From Magicicada septendecula (taxonomy: Eukaryota > Arthropoda > Insecta > Hemiptera > Cicadidae), in contig CM068367.1 in NCBI GenBank assembly GCA_034769895.1, forward strand, positions 704,290,885 to 704,354,884: a stretch of 64,000 nucleotides of DNA. The letters run 5' to 3'. Below are positions 1 to 10,239 of this stretch, in pieces. The first letter of the stretch is position 1, and each line of letters begins with the position of its first letter. The translations under genes and the position numbers were made by a program. Under the pieces are notes generated by a model. It worked only from the letters and a program-made list of their open reading frames with translations. It was not told where the DNA came from and did no database searches.

Positions 1-262
1 AGACACTTATAGTGCGAAAACTTTGATCGGGTGTGCAGCAATAAATTGCTAAAACATTATAATGAACATTTTAACAGACATATAAGACAATTAAATGATG
101 TAGGATCAACTACTCAAATATGAGCAGTATAGAGCGAAATCATCTATAATCATGATGATATGAAATGAACCTTTAATTGTTCATAGGCAATGTAAATGTT
201 TTGTTAATTAATATAATTACTAGTAATGCGTATTGTAAGTGATGCTCAATGATGATTAGTGA

Positions 263-298
<36 letters not shown>

Positions 299-725
299 TT
301 ACTTGTTCATAAATTGTTGTTTTGAAACGCTTGAGATAAGTTAAAGACATTAATTATCGTAATATTATTAAGACGATACATGATTAATTACATTTCATGT
401 TGAAAAATCATTATTTCATGTATTATGTCATAAATGGATAACATAGGTATCCACAGCTATTGTTATTATTATAAAATAATTGTATGCCTATTTATATATG
501 CATCGTATGTGAAAATGCGTTCATTCTTACTCAGATGCACGGCAATAAATTCCTAGAGTCAATTAATAACAAAATATAGGGAATATATGCCAGTATACGC
601 CAAGCAGAGGAAAGTGGGTCATGACCGTGACCTTCTCAAGGAGAACTCCCACAACAAACTCAGAGCGCGGAAATCGGATTAGAATGTCTTCTGCGGATCC
701 AACATCCAATCCGATTTGGGGACAA
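1..725. other. AT-rich non-coding DNA
   Basis: No ORF, RNA gene or repeat boundary is supported here. A short (AT)n/(GT)n tract lies at about 264-298. The stretch 590-720 is less AT-rich than its surroundings and could be the end of an unrecognised element, because it leads into the LTR-like start at 726. Confidence 0.6.
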
Positions 726-2138
726 TGTAATGACCAAAAATTTTAAATTTTTAAAATTTTGATCAAAAGTACGTTACACCAGCCAAGTCACCCCAACCCG
801 GGCCAGAAGCAATAAATAAAGAAGCGACTTAACGAAGTGTCAACTGGACGCTTGCCAGGAACAATAAGAGTACGCTTGACACAACACTACAATAGGAAGT
901 AAGGTTCGCCTGTGACAGACTCGACTCAACCGAGATTTACAGCCCACAACAAACGGGACAAAGAAATGTAGCACAGTGGCCCAGATACGGAGAAATTGTA
1001 GCGAGCACACGCTGTAAGGTTGATTTGAAGCGTGCCAGCAATAAAAAAAAGGAGTACACACACAATGGTACTCACCCTGTCTGAGAACAAACGGCATATA
1101 TCTAATGAATAGGACCGAGTGTGCGCACAGCGGGAAGACATCTTACTGGTGACAACTAATATTTATGACGAGGAACAGGAGTGGCGTCTTGGAAACGACA
1201 CGCAGTGTCCTGCTAATTGACGGAAAAGGGTCATGGATAGTCAGACAATAACAAAATGCAATGTATTGTTCGCGTGGGAACAGGACCAGACCTCCAGAGT
1301 ATACTTAGAGAAAAGCTTGATCGACAGGCGCGGAATTGCTCTACATTCTAGGAAAAGGTACGGAGCCCTTTCGTCATGTACTTGAGGGGATACCAGATAA
1401 CCAACCAGAATCCGGCATCTTCCCAGGGCGCAGGTGGAGAGGACCGTCGTCATGATAGCAACGCGAACAACGAATCAGAGGTAGAGAACCATAGTGCTGC
1501 ATAAGGGTAGGAGTTCATTTGACCTATCATGGTTGACCAAAGGCGTGTTTGCCAGGACATTGCATTGTGGTAAATGAAGCTTAATAAAAACTGTTTACAG
1601 GGCACGCGAGCGAGCAGTCTTCATAAAAACTTTCAATCTTATTCTTTTCTCAGTCACAGTTCTCAGTCTTAATACATCTCAGTTAATATACGTATATCAG
1701 TTTGACTCTGAAACTCAGTTACGCAGTGCTTTAATCAGTTAACACAGCATTTCAATATTGACAAGTTATTCAGTAATAGTGTATCCGCAGTGATTCAATC
1801 ATGCAATATACGTCAGTGGTTAAAAACTTTCAAGTACTTTATCTTACTCAGCTACCGCTTATTAAGAACTAAATTAACTATTCGCAGTTTTCATTTAATA
1901 ACAGACTCGCAGAACTTTCGTTAATGCTTTACCGAACAACGAAAACGTATCGTTGTACAGTGCGAAGTGTTACAATACCGAATGGAACAATACACCACGT
2001 AATCTAAAACACAATATAGTAACGTATAGATACAAGAAGAAGTTTGACGATAGATAGTTACATATACACGATTATTAACAATGAACGTACTCACGCAACA
2101 CATAACTTCATAGACTCTGATAGTAACGGCCGACATCA
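713..2138 (+). repeat. Possible LTR start preceded by a purine-rich tract (unproven)
   Basis: A G-rich tract (gatttggggacaa, about 713-725) is followed directly by TGTAATGACC at 726, the arrangement of a polypurine tract and LTR start. The next ~1.4 kb is non-coding, contains AATAAA, and from about 1610 has repeated CAGTC/CAGTT words like those seen near LTR transcription starts. No partner LTR lies in the window, so neither the 3' end nor the family can be fixed. Several ORFs on the minus strand here are short and resemble nothing known. Confidence 0.2.
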
Positions 2139-2267
2139 ATGGAACATACACACACCGTGAGTGAATTTGATCCGCGTGTGTTGAGTGATAGTGATATCGA
2201 AGCTACGCAACCTTATACATATGGATCATCACTGGGAAGGAGTTTCACCGAAGAAAATATTGGATAA
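2139..2267 (+). other. Small ORF of unknown meaning (42 aa)
   Basis: An ATG at 2139 opens a 42-codon frame to TAA at 2265-2267, with an in-frame stop just upstream. The predicted peptide is acidic in its middle (SDSDIEATQPYTYG) and not low-complexity. It directly follows the LTR-like region, so it could be the first codons of an element ORF or a host micro-exon. No family is recognised, and chance is quite possible. Confidence 0.15.
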
Positions 2268-3587
2268 TCCATTTTCCAAGTAAATCTTTATGTTATTACC
2301 GTTATAAGAACTCTACTGTCCTGTCTCTTTTCAAAGAAAACACCCTTTGATAATTTAGATTGATTATCGTGGTAATTTTAAATAAAGGTATTCATCTGAG
2401 GCAAGAAATGAACGCATTAGTGTAAGATTTATATGTTGATTGTTTATATTTATATATGTTGATTGTGTTGTATATATGTATGTGTATGTTTTCAGCGAAC
2501 GATGTAATGAATTCATATTGTAATTTGATTCATATATATATATATGTGTTCTCTTTTATGAATGTATTTACAGGGCATAATTTATATTCATATGTTGAAG
2601 CATTCTTTACTTGAATGATGTTAATAAATAGGCGTTTATTTTACCAAGTATTTATGCGTTCATTATTGTCAAATTTACCTAGTAACAGACATTAACGTCA
2701 CTTGAATGAATTATAGTAAATTTTATATCATTTATACAACTATTACAGTCTCATTGCAGGAATTATACTAACCTTTGATGAACATAGTCATTAGCATCAA
2801 GGCAACTAATGTATCACGTAAATTCAATTAATTTAGTATAACTAGCCTAATTGGGTAATTACATGATTACATTCCACAAATTAGTATAATTGCATAATAT
2901 ATATATAAGTGGGCACAACAAATATCAATTACACCCCATATTATATTGTAACATTTTATATTTTTATTCTCTTCATCATTTATTTATTAAAATATATTAC
3001 TTTTTTGCATTCCTTACATACTTATAGATATCAAATATGATCTGAATTTGGTGATGTTATAATATGCATGTACATTTCCACTTAGTAAGTGATAATTTAA
3101 AAATAGTGATTAATCTGTTATCTAGTAGTGTAAGGATGGGGCTACGAAGTTATTCTTATTTCAATATGTAGTCATAGTAATAGGTAAATAGCCTAAAACT
3201 GATTTTTTTCATGTAACCAAAAAACAATTTAACCAGTGTTCTTACACATTTACTTGGATTCATTTCAAGTTATATTTAGAATTGACTTCTATCTTTATAA
3301 ACCACCCACAGTATAGGCAAGTCTCACTGCTGTATACAGATATCCCTGTTAAATTTATATTTTTCGTATTCCTAGATAGCAACATAGATTTACTTTCAAG
3401 TATTCTTCACCTCTTGTTATCATAATTGTTGATGTACTTTCTTACATGGTTGCAATATCAATGTTGGCTTACTTTTATTAACTTTTGCTCAAGTTTATTG
3501 TACTTTTCTTATATAATTATTTCTAACTTTTATTTATATTAGTCTGTGTCACTTTACCATGATACACCATATGTTCACAATTGTGTG
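2268..3587. other. AT-rich non-coding DNA
   Basis: About 1.3 kb with no supportable ORF, RNA or repeat boundary on either strand. It contains short AT microsatellites (about 2532-2545 and 2898-2910). Confidence 0.6.
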
Positions 3588-4738
3588 TTTTTTTTTAATA
3601 AGTTTATTTTATAAGCAGGCTAGATTACACATAAAGTAATACTACATGCTATATATAAACTTATTACAAGCTAATTCTCAATACATATAAAGACAACTCC
3701 ATTATTACAACAACAAAACAACAATTACAAAGATTCAAAAGAAACAAGAAAAATAAAAATCAATCAATTACAATGATACAATGAATTAGTACTACATTAT
3801 TAACATGTTAAAACTGCATGTATGTATGTATGCATGATGAAGCTGTTCAACCAATATGTTTGTTAATTCATAATAATAAATGCATACAATAATTCAAAAT
3901 AGATAAACAAGCACAATAACAATAAACACTACAAAGAATCAAAATCAATGTTATTAACATATTTAATAAACTGTCTAACATATTTTGAAGTCAATTCACT
4001 TCTATTTGGAGGCCATCGTCCACCACTCCTTAGTACACTATTCTTGAAAACCCGTCTTTCTTCATTCAACATATTGCACTCATATAACAAATGTTCCACT
4101 GTTTGGTCACCATCGTTACAGACACATATTGGATCATCTTTTATTTTAAAACGATAGTAGTAGGCTCTAAGCCTGCCATGACCAGTCACCATTGTGGTAA
4201 AATTAGGAGACAGTGCAAACCTTGAGGACAGTCTGTGCTTCACACTAGGGAAAAACAACTTAGTCAGCATTCCATTTGATGTTTGTTCCCACTTACTTTG
4301 CCACTCCATTAGGCTCACCTCACGGAATTTGTTAATCATTGCACTTTTTGGTATTCGTTCATAGCACACCATACTACTACTTGACGCAGCTTCTTTAGCC
4401 AGATTGTCAGCCAGTTCATTACCATAAATACCCACATGTGCCCTAACCCAACCAAAATCAATTGACCAGTTGTGCGCCTTTAAACTTCTTAACTTATTCC
4501 TTATTTCTTCTATTAAGTAGTTATGATTCCTCGAGCTCCTAAGTGAGTCCAGAGTTACTCTGCTGTCGGTGCAAACAGCTGCCATTCTCAAATTAGTTAT
4601 AATGTAATTTAATTCAGCTATCTTTTATAGGGCCTTCAAGACTGCCAATTGCTCAGCCTGATTATTAGAGCACCCAACACCCAACTTATACTGCATCTCA
4701 TATTTGAGCTCACCATTAACAAACAAGGCTCAAATTCA
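3588..4738 (-). mobile_element. 5'-truncated non-LTR retrotransposon (LINE) with poly(A) end
   Basis: The minus strand ends in a poly(A) run (T run on the plus strand at 3588-3596). Upstream of it comes an AT-rich 3' UTR of about 330 nt with several AATAAA words, then a coding end homologous to the RNase H and C-terminal region of R1/LOA-type LINEs. The copy is truncated at about 4738, inside the RNase H domain, where it abuts the tandem hammerhead units. 5' truncation plus a poly(A) tail is the usual product of target-primed reverse transcription. Confidence 0.8.
3929..4735 (-). pseudogene. LINE RNase H domain and C-terminal tail, broken
   Basis: The 220-residue open part (4591 to 3929) contains RNase HI hallmarks: an Asp in CTDSRVTLDSL, then WVRAHVGIYGNELADNLAKEA with the final catalytic Asp. 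Reading upstream in the same frame past a TAA at 4625-4627 reveals the catalytic Glu (NQAEQLAVLKAL), so one stop interrupts the domain. The first RNase H Asp is lost to the 5' truncation. After RNase H comes a Cys/His tail (CVCNDGDQTVEHLLYEC), a typical C-terminal zinc-binding segment of R1/LOA/Jockey-like LINEs. It would have degraded the RNA strand of the RNA-DNA hybrid during insertion. It is a dead fragment; clade assignment beyond RNase H-bearing LINE is tentative. Confidence 0.8.
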
Positions 4739-4923
4739 GGACAAACACAAATCAATACAAAACATGACACTATTCAAAGCACTCAACATCGAAAATACAC
4801 AAAAAACTAACATAATACACCACAATCACACACAATAAAACCAATTTGAAGTACCAGAAGCTAACAGGAAGCCACAATAATAATAGTCAACCAACACATA
4901 TGTACTTCACCAGACACAAAAAC

Positions 4924-4970
4924 CGGAAGGTTGAGGATGGGTACAAGATGGTACCCGAAACATGTTCCTA
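4924..4970 (+). ncRNA. Hammerhead ribozyme-like motif, unit 1 (degenerate)
   Basis: The box reads TTGAGGA (4931-4937) where the hammerhead core needs CUGANGA, so the first invariant C is T. It is followed by one extra T, a 6-bp stem II hairpin (GGGTAC/GTACCC, 4939-4956), GAAA (4957-4960) and CATGTT. The lost C should make this copy inactive. Confidence 0.55.
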
Positions 4971-5203
4971 ATAAGGAAAAAAATATCTTGAGGTAAATTC
5001 ATTATAAATATTAACCTGAACAAATAAAAATCAATACAAAACATGACACAATATTCAAAGCACTCAACATCGAAAATACACAAAAAACTAACACATACAC
5101 CACAATCACACACAATAAAACCAATTTGAAGTACCAGAAGCCAACAGGAAGTCACAATAATAATAGTCAACCAACACATATGTACTTCACCAGACACAAA
5201 AAC

Positions 5204-5250
5204 CGGAAGGCTGAGGATGGGTACAAGATGGTACCCGAAACATGTTCCTA
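5204..5250 (+). ncRNA. Hammerhead ribozyme-like motif, unit 2
   Basis: CUGANGA box CTGAGGA at 5211-5217, one extra T, a perfect 6-bp stem II hairpin GGGTAC/GTACCC with a 6-nt loop (5219-5236), GAAA at 5237-5240, then C-AT-GTT giving a 2-bp stem III and a UU cleavage dinucleotide. Stem I is short (AGG with CCT). All core nucleotides are present; the extra U before stem II is shared with the other motifs in this window. Confidence 0.6.
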
Positions 5251-5898
5251 ATAAGGAAAAAAATATCTCGAGGTAAATTTATTATAAATATTAAATGTAA
5301 CATATATATTTTAACGTAACAGAAATACGGTCCTCGACGTTACATAAATAAAATGATAAAATTAGAATAGGGAAGAAAATATATTAATTTTCCACACTTA
5401 TAAAAAGGTCAGAGATCCAACCCATAATTGTTTAAATGTAATAAGAATGCAAGGTAATAAAAAAAGATAAGCATATAATAATGTTAATAGTAATAAACCT
5501 CAAGGTTCAGTGAGAGGTAAATAACAGACATTGACACATATTGTAAAAAAAACTAATGTTGACTATTTCAGAATAATTGATGTTTTTAAAATAGATGAGA
5601 ATGAGTAAATAGTGTATGACCTAAGTTACTCAAAAATACTTGTTATTAATTGTATCATGTTATATTGTTGTCATGACCGTGATGTTATATTTTGTGTTAT
5701 CATGTGAAAGTTTTCCTGTTGATAGAATATCAGGTAATTAAATATTATGTATTATTAATTTACCGTTGTAGAGCTGTGGTTGAACTCAGTTATTGAGTAC
5801 TAATTAATTTCATTCTTACGTGTTATCCATAGGTCAAGTTAAAGTTGTTGTTAGATATTATAAAGTTAATTATTTGTATACATGTACTTAGATAATAA

Positions 5899-6185
5899 TG
5901 TTTAAAAGGAATAATTCCAAATATTTAGTACCAAGCCACGTGTTGTTCAATCAAATATATTGCAACTTACCGTCTGCGGCTTCCAGAAACAACGTCTTCA
6001 CAAAGTTGACATGTTTCGGGACACTTGTCCCATCATCAGAACTTAAAATAATCGTGTATCATTTAAGTTAATACATTTGTCAATTAATTAAAATATTAAA
6101 ATCCAACATGAAATAAATAATTTAAAACAATATGATACTTAAATGTCTAAAGTAGCCGCAGACGGTAAGTTGCAATATATTTGAT
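5899..6185 (-). mobile_element. 287-bp Penelope-like fragment with inverted arms and a hammerhead motif
   Basis: Present in the 5' LTR of GypA but absent from the 3' LTR, so its limits are exact. It is flanked by an 11-bp target duplication ttagataataa (5888-5898 and 6186-6196). Inside, a perfect 30-bp inverted repeat (5951-5980 and 6155-6184) encloses a hammerhead motif on the minus strand. Penelope-like elements commonly insert as truncated, partly inverted copies with duplications of this size and carry hammerheads in their pseudo-LTRs. It has no coding capacity. Confidence 0.8.
6003..6044 (-). ncRNA. Hammerhead ribozyme motif (type I), Penelope-like
   Basis: On the minus strand: stem I strand AAGTT (6044-6040), CTGATGA (6039-6033), one extra T, stem II GGGAC-AAGT-GTCCC (6031-6018), GAAA (6017-6014), CATGTC (6013-6008) with GUC before the cleavage point, then AACTT (6007-6003), which pairs perfectly with the first strand of stem I. 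Stem III is only two base pairs. All invariant core bases are present; the extra U after the first box is the only departure from the textbook core. Confidence 0.7.
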
Positions 6186-7997
6186 TTAGATAATAAGATG
6201 ATTATAATTGTAAACTTGGATAAAAAGGCTATAATTGTTAACAAGGTACCAAAGGAGTTTAATACCACCATATCATAAATAGATAAAAGGTTCTATAATA
6301 TTGCAGATAGTAACAAGTTAAATTCAGAAGTAGATCAAGGTATAATGATAGGCCTAACAACCAATCACATTATATAGTAAGTCAGATCAGAAAGGTTAGG
6401 TAAAGAAATTAGTAACAAATACTAAATACAATCTAATGAGTTAGTAGAAGTTAATAATAACAAATAAATAAACTCAAATTAAACAAATTATTATAATGCC
6501 ATAGTGCAATGATACCGATAGATAATATTTGGTAACGGAAAAATAATATTTATTAAAATAAACAGACTAAGAGTAAAAAGACAGCAAAATATATAAGATT
6601 AGTAAACAAGCCATAAGTAAGATTATATTCGGATATAATGGAAATTTAGAAAGGGATTATTTTGATGAGTGGAAGAACTTTGTATGAAAGGATTATAAAA
6701 TGAGATAATATCGAATAAGAATAAAAAATGGTTGCTAGGGACGACAAAGTATATAGAATTTGTTGATTTGATTATTGAATAATTTTACATGAACGAGGAG
6801 AGTTTAACTAAGAGAGATGCTCAGTAAAAAATTGATTTAATTTAAAATATCAAGTACAGAGAAAGTTAAAATAAATGAATGATAAATTGCAATAGTTTGG
6901 TCAACTAACAGTTAACCATATTATATAATTGGATAATATAAAAATGATACACAAAGTAACTAAAAATAAAGGAAGAACTCGGATTGCCAAATTCCTGATA
7001 ATGAACAAATGTTAAAGTAACAAAGTAACGAAACCAGAGAAATAACTACCTGCATAAAGATATAATCCTCTAAAACAAACGAAACTAAAATAACCATCAA
7101 ATTACATTGGAACTTGCAGTTTACACAGTCCGATAGAAAAACGTAATTGGATTCGAATTTCGTCGAAGCACGTAACCACAAACTCGGACATTGGTGAACA
7201 AAAGGAGCGGTATTCTGCATCATTCAAGGACCAAGAATTCCACTTTTATTTCAACTTTGGAGAGAAGACGGACGACGATAAATTCATCTGCATTCGCTAT
7301 TGACCAAACACTACCAAAGGTTAGCCATACACAGCCTCATCGAGTTGGGATGTCGAGCGGATGGTAAAGCAACAATTATTTAAATATTATTTAATAAAAT
7401 TTAACTCTATATTGTAATACCTTGTATTCCTATTTGTGCATTTTCTGATATTCCTAACAGTTGAAAGAACCTTCACACCCTGTATTTAAAGAATTATAAG
7501 AACCATAACTGAATTTAATATAAAACCTTGAATCCGATCGATAATCGATTACTTCTGACTTATAGCCTTTCGTATCTAAAGTAAGAGAACAATTTTGTTG
7601 GACATTAAATATTAATAAAGAATCATTTCAGAATTTCAATATCTTCTCATTTATATAAGATTTAATGGAGTGTGAATAAGAAATAAGATAGGTAGAGAGT
7701 ATAACCAATAATCACCGTACGCTGTGGGTTAACCTACAAATTTACCTTGTCTGGGAACCACAGCGCTATTTGCGGACTTCTCAGGTATTAAAGAGAGGAG
7801 AATTCAATAAAAATTTCTGCCATTCTCTTCAAAACAGAATAGGCTTGAGCGGAATTTTCGAATAACACCCTACATACATAAATTTCACTCACATTAACAC
7901 CATTATATTAAATAGAGAGACAAAGGAGATATAATTAACAATATCACAACACCTACTAAATTAAGATACATAAGAAATTGGCACATTAAAACAAGAG

Positions 7998-8252
7998 AGG
8001 AAGGAGTTACATAATAAATTGGTGAACACAACAGTGGGGTTTAACCCGAACACAGTGGTACAATATAAATTGGCTTCCATCGCGGGGCTCGAACGAGACG
8101 TACGTACCTGGTACAATATAAATTGGCGAACCCAACAGCAGGGCTTTAGAAGATAGTGATACGGGAGAAAAGACGTGACACCAGAGGTACAATATAAATT
8201 GGCGCCCAACGCGGGGCTCGAACGAGACGTACGTACCCGGTACATAATAAAT
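7998..8252 (+). repeat. Stack of primer-binding-site-like modules at the end of GypA 5' LTR
   Basis: Four modules lie in tandem, each made of TACA(A/T)(T)A(A)TAAAT plus TGG: TGG at 8020, 8071, 8124 and 8200. A fifth, at 8253, is the present primer site outside the LTR. The module at 8200 (TGGCGCCCAACGCGGGGCTC) is complementary, with one mismatch, to the 3' end of arthropod tRNA-Lys(CUU). Modules 2 and 4 share a long tail ending in acgagacgtacgtacc. Each TACA equals the LTR's own 3' terminus, so every module looks like a former LTR end plus primer site. Confidence 0.7.
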
Positions 8253-8343
8253 TGGCGCTCACCTAGTGTAGGGCTTAAGTTAAGTAAAACCATAATTTTA
8301 TAAATATTACTTAACTCGAGCAGGCAACTGTTGGAGGCAAAAA
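8253..8343 (+). promoter_or_regulatory. GypA primer-binding site and leader
   Basis: TGGCGCTCACCTAG begins 8 bases after the LTR end TACA, the expected place for the tRNA primer of minus-strand DNA synthesis. The cognate tRNA is not identified. About 75 nt of leader separate it from the gag ATG at 8344. Confidence 0.6.
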
Positions 8344-10239
8344 ATGCATACCAGAGGAGTGTCAAAAAAGATGATGAAGGAACGAGAAACGGAAGAAGAA
8401 ATAGAAGTAGTCACGGACAGTGAAATGGAACAACAGGCAGGCGATAGAGAAGAAACTGAAGCAATTCTGGACGCAGAAAGGGAAATAGTGGAAGAGAATG
8501 CCCAAGGGGACCAACCAGATAAATCCGCCCAAAAGGAAGACATGAGTATGCAGGAGCTGTTGAGGATTATAATGGAAAGCAATAAACAAATAAATGAGGA
8601 AAATAAGGAAAACTTGAGGAAACAAAATGAAACCTTGAATGAAAAATTTGATAGAATAAATGAAAATTTTAGGAAACAGGAGGAGAAATTCGATAAAACA
8701 AATGAGGAAATTAAAGAAACCTCAAAACTAATGAACGAAAGGTTTGACAGGAATGATGAGGGTTTAAGACAAATGAAGGAAGAGATCCTACAAATAAATG
8801 AAGAAAATTTAAGGCAGATTAACGAAAGAATTGAGAATATCCATGTGACAATTAACCAAAAGGTGGACCAAAATAATGAGGAAAGGAAACAAGAAATAGC
8901 CGAAACAAATGAGAAGTTAGAAAAAACCAATGAAACAGTAATACAGGTTCGTGAGGAAATACAAAATAAAATTAATGACATACAAAATGAAAATAAAACG
9001 ATGGTCGAAGGACTCCAACAGGAGACTGTAGAAAGATGCGAGAAGATTAAACAGGAGGTACATCAGATACGGGAGGAGAATAAGGAAAGGATTACACAAG
9101 TACAGACTGACATGGGTGAATGACTGGAGAGGGTATATGACAATTTAAACAACGTAGAAAGCCAAATTAGTACGAATAAAAGTAAAATCGAGGAAATCCG
9201 TAGACGCGAATTACAGATCCAAGAAGAAGTGGATTCATGGCGGGATAGAACATGCCAGCATAATCATATAACCAACCACGATAACCGGGAGTCAATTAAT
9301 TTTCGAAGTTATAAACATAACCCTATGGAGTTTTTGAAAAGGTTGGAGTAAATGATAACACGAAATAGAGAGAACCGTTGGAGTATAATACGGGGTATGA
9401 TTGATGATATGTTTAAGGATACGTACAACAATTGGTGGACGACAGTGCGTCTGGATATACAGGACATGACAGAATTCAAAAAGCAATTCAGAGAAAAAAA
9501 TTGGTCGGAGTCGACCCAAAATATGGCCAGGAATAATTTGAGCAACGGTCGATACGAGGCAAACGTAGGACAGTCTCCTACATCATACTTCCTTGGAAAG
9601 GTATGCATGGCTCGTAATTTAGAGCCCAGAATTCCAGAGGAGTGTTTAGTAATACAGCTCTCCTACCATTATGAGGAAGGAATAAAGAACGCTCGTATGT
9701 GTAGCCAAATTAAAACTATTCCAGCCATGGCAAAATTTCTAGAAAATTATGAACATGAAACCCATTATCAACGGAACCGAGTACTAAATTCTAAATACCA
9801 TAGATATAATGGCAACGACCAACAACCAAATTCCAATAGTATTAATCACAATCAACCAAATCAGAATATTAACCCGAATAGAACACAGAATAACCACCCA
9901 AATAATAATCAGAGGAATTATAATTATCGGGGTAATAATCATTATAATTACCGCGACAGTCAGAATAATAGAGGAGATGGGGACAACCGACCCAATAACT
10001 ACAGACACCAGGTAAATTATATATACTCCCGACCTCAAAATAATCAGAGACGGTATTACCCGAGGACACACCAGAATAACAACTACTATAATCAGTCACG
10101 ACGTGAGGATGAATACCAAAATGAAAGAAATTATAGGGCAACGAACCATAACTCAGAGGACAGACACGAGCCATTACAGAACCAGCCTCAGAACTCACCG
10201 GAAAATAGAGAGGATGAGGGAAGCCCTCATTTAAACTAA
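8344..10239 (+). pseudogene. GypA gag, two in-frame stops
   Basis: One reading frame runs from ATG 8344 to TAA 10237-10239, interrupted by TGA at 9121-9123 and TAA at 9349-9351. The first ~330 codons are a Lys/Glu/Asn-rich coiled coil (repeated KxNExxK heptad-like blocks). The middle (from about 9300) is the capsid-like Gag core with NNWWTTVRLDIQD and ENYWSEST-like motifs. The last ~150 codons are Asn/Arg/Gln/Tyr-rich, with no CCHC zinc knuckle, so RNA binding probably relied on basic residues. Gag would form the particle that packages element RNA. The ATG is the first in the frame after the leader. The same layout is seen in GypB. Two stops make it a pseudogene. Confidence 0.85.
10230..10239 (+). 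promoter_or_regulatory. Candidate -1 ribosomal frameshift site (U UUA AAC UAA)
   Basis: The gag frame ends CAT TTA AAC TAA. The heptamer T TTA AAC is a canonical X XXY YYZ slippery sequence, directly before the stop. Slipping back one base moves translation into the pol frame, which is open on both sides (TTT AAA CTA ATA GAG). GypB has the identical arrangement at 47735-47744. Confidence 0.75.

Larger units (their letters stand above)
4740..5293 (+). repeat. Tandem dimer of a ~280-bp unit with hammerhead motifs
   Basis: Two head-to-tail copies with a period of 279-280 bp: the word atcaatacaa begins at 4751 and again at 5030, and hammerhead cores begin at 4931 and 5211. The copies differ at only a few sites. 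Small tandem units each bearing a hammerhead ribozyme are known from Penelope-like pseudo-LTRs and from animal retrozymes; either origin fits. The right end is cut by the start of GypA at 5296 and the left end abuts the LINE fragment. Confidence 0.75.
5296..8244 (+). repeat. GypA 5' LTR
   Basis: Matches 14902-20180 almost base for base apart from insertions. It begins TGTAAC and ends CCCGGTACA. The first bases differ from the 3' LTR by about 14 extra nt (tgtaacatatatattttaacg...). It contains a Penelope-like insertion at 5899-6185 and, in its last 240 bp, a stack of primer-site-like modules. There are no ORFs of interest. Confidence 0.9.

Noticed and set aside
8200-8225. Possible tRNA-Lys gene fragment
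   Set aside because: The sequence is complementary to the tRNA 3' end next to an LTR end, as a primer-binding site should be; there is no cloverleaf around it.
7998-8275. CRISPR-like array (repeated words with spacers)
   Set aside because: Spacing and repeat lengths are irregular, the genome is eukaryotic, and the repeats are LTR-end and primer-site copies.
8307-8981. 224-residue Ser/Phe/Leu-rich minus-strand ORF opposite GypA gag
   Set aside because: It is the antisense shadow of the Lys/Glu/Asn-rich gag coiled coil.
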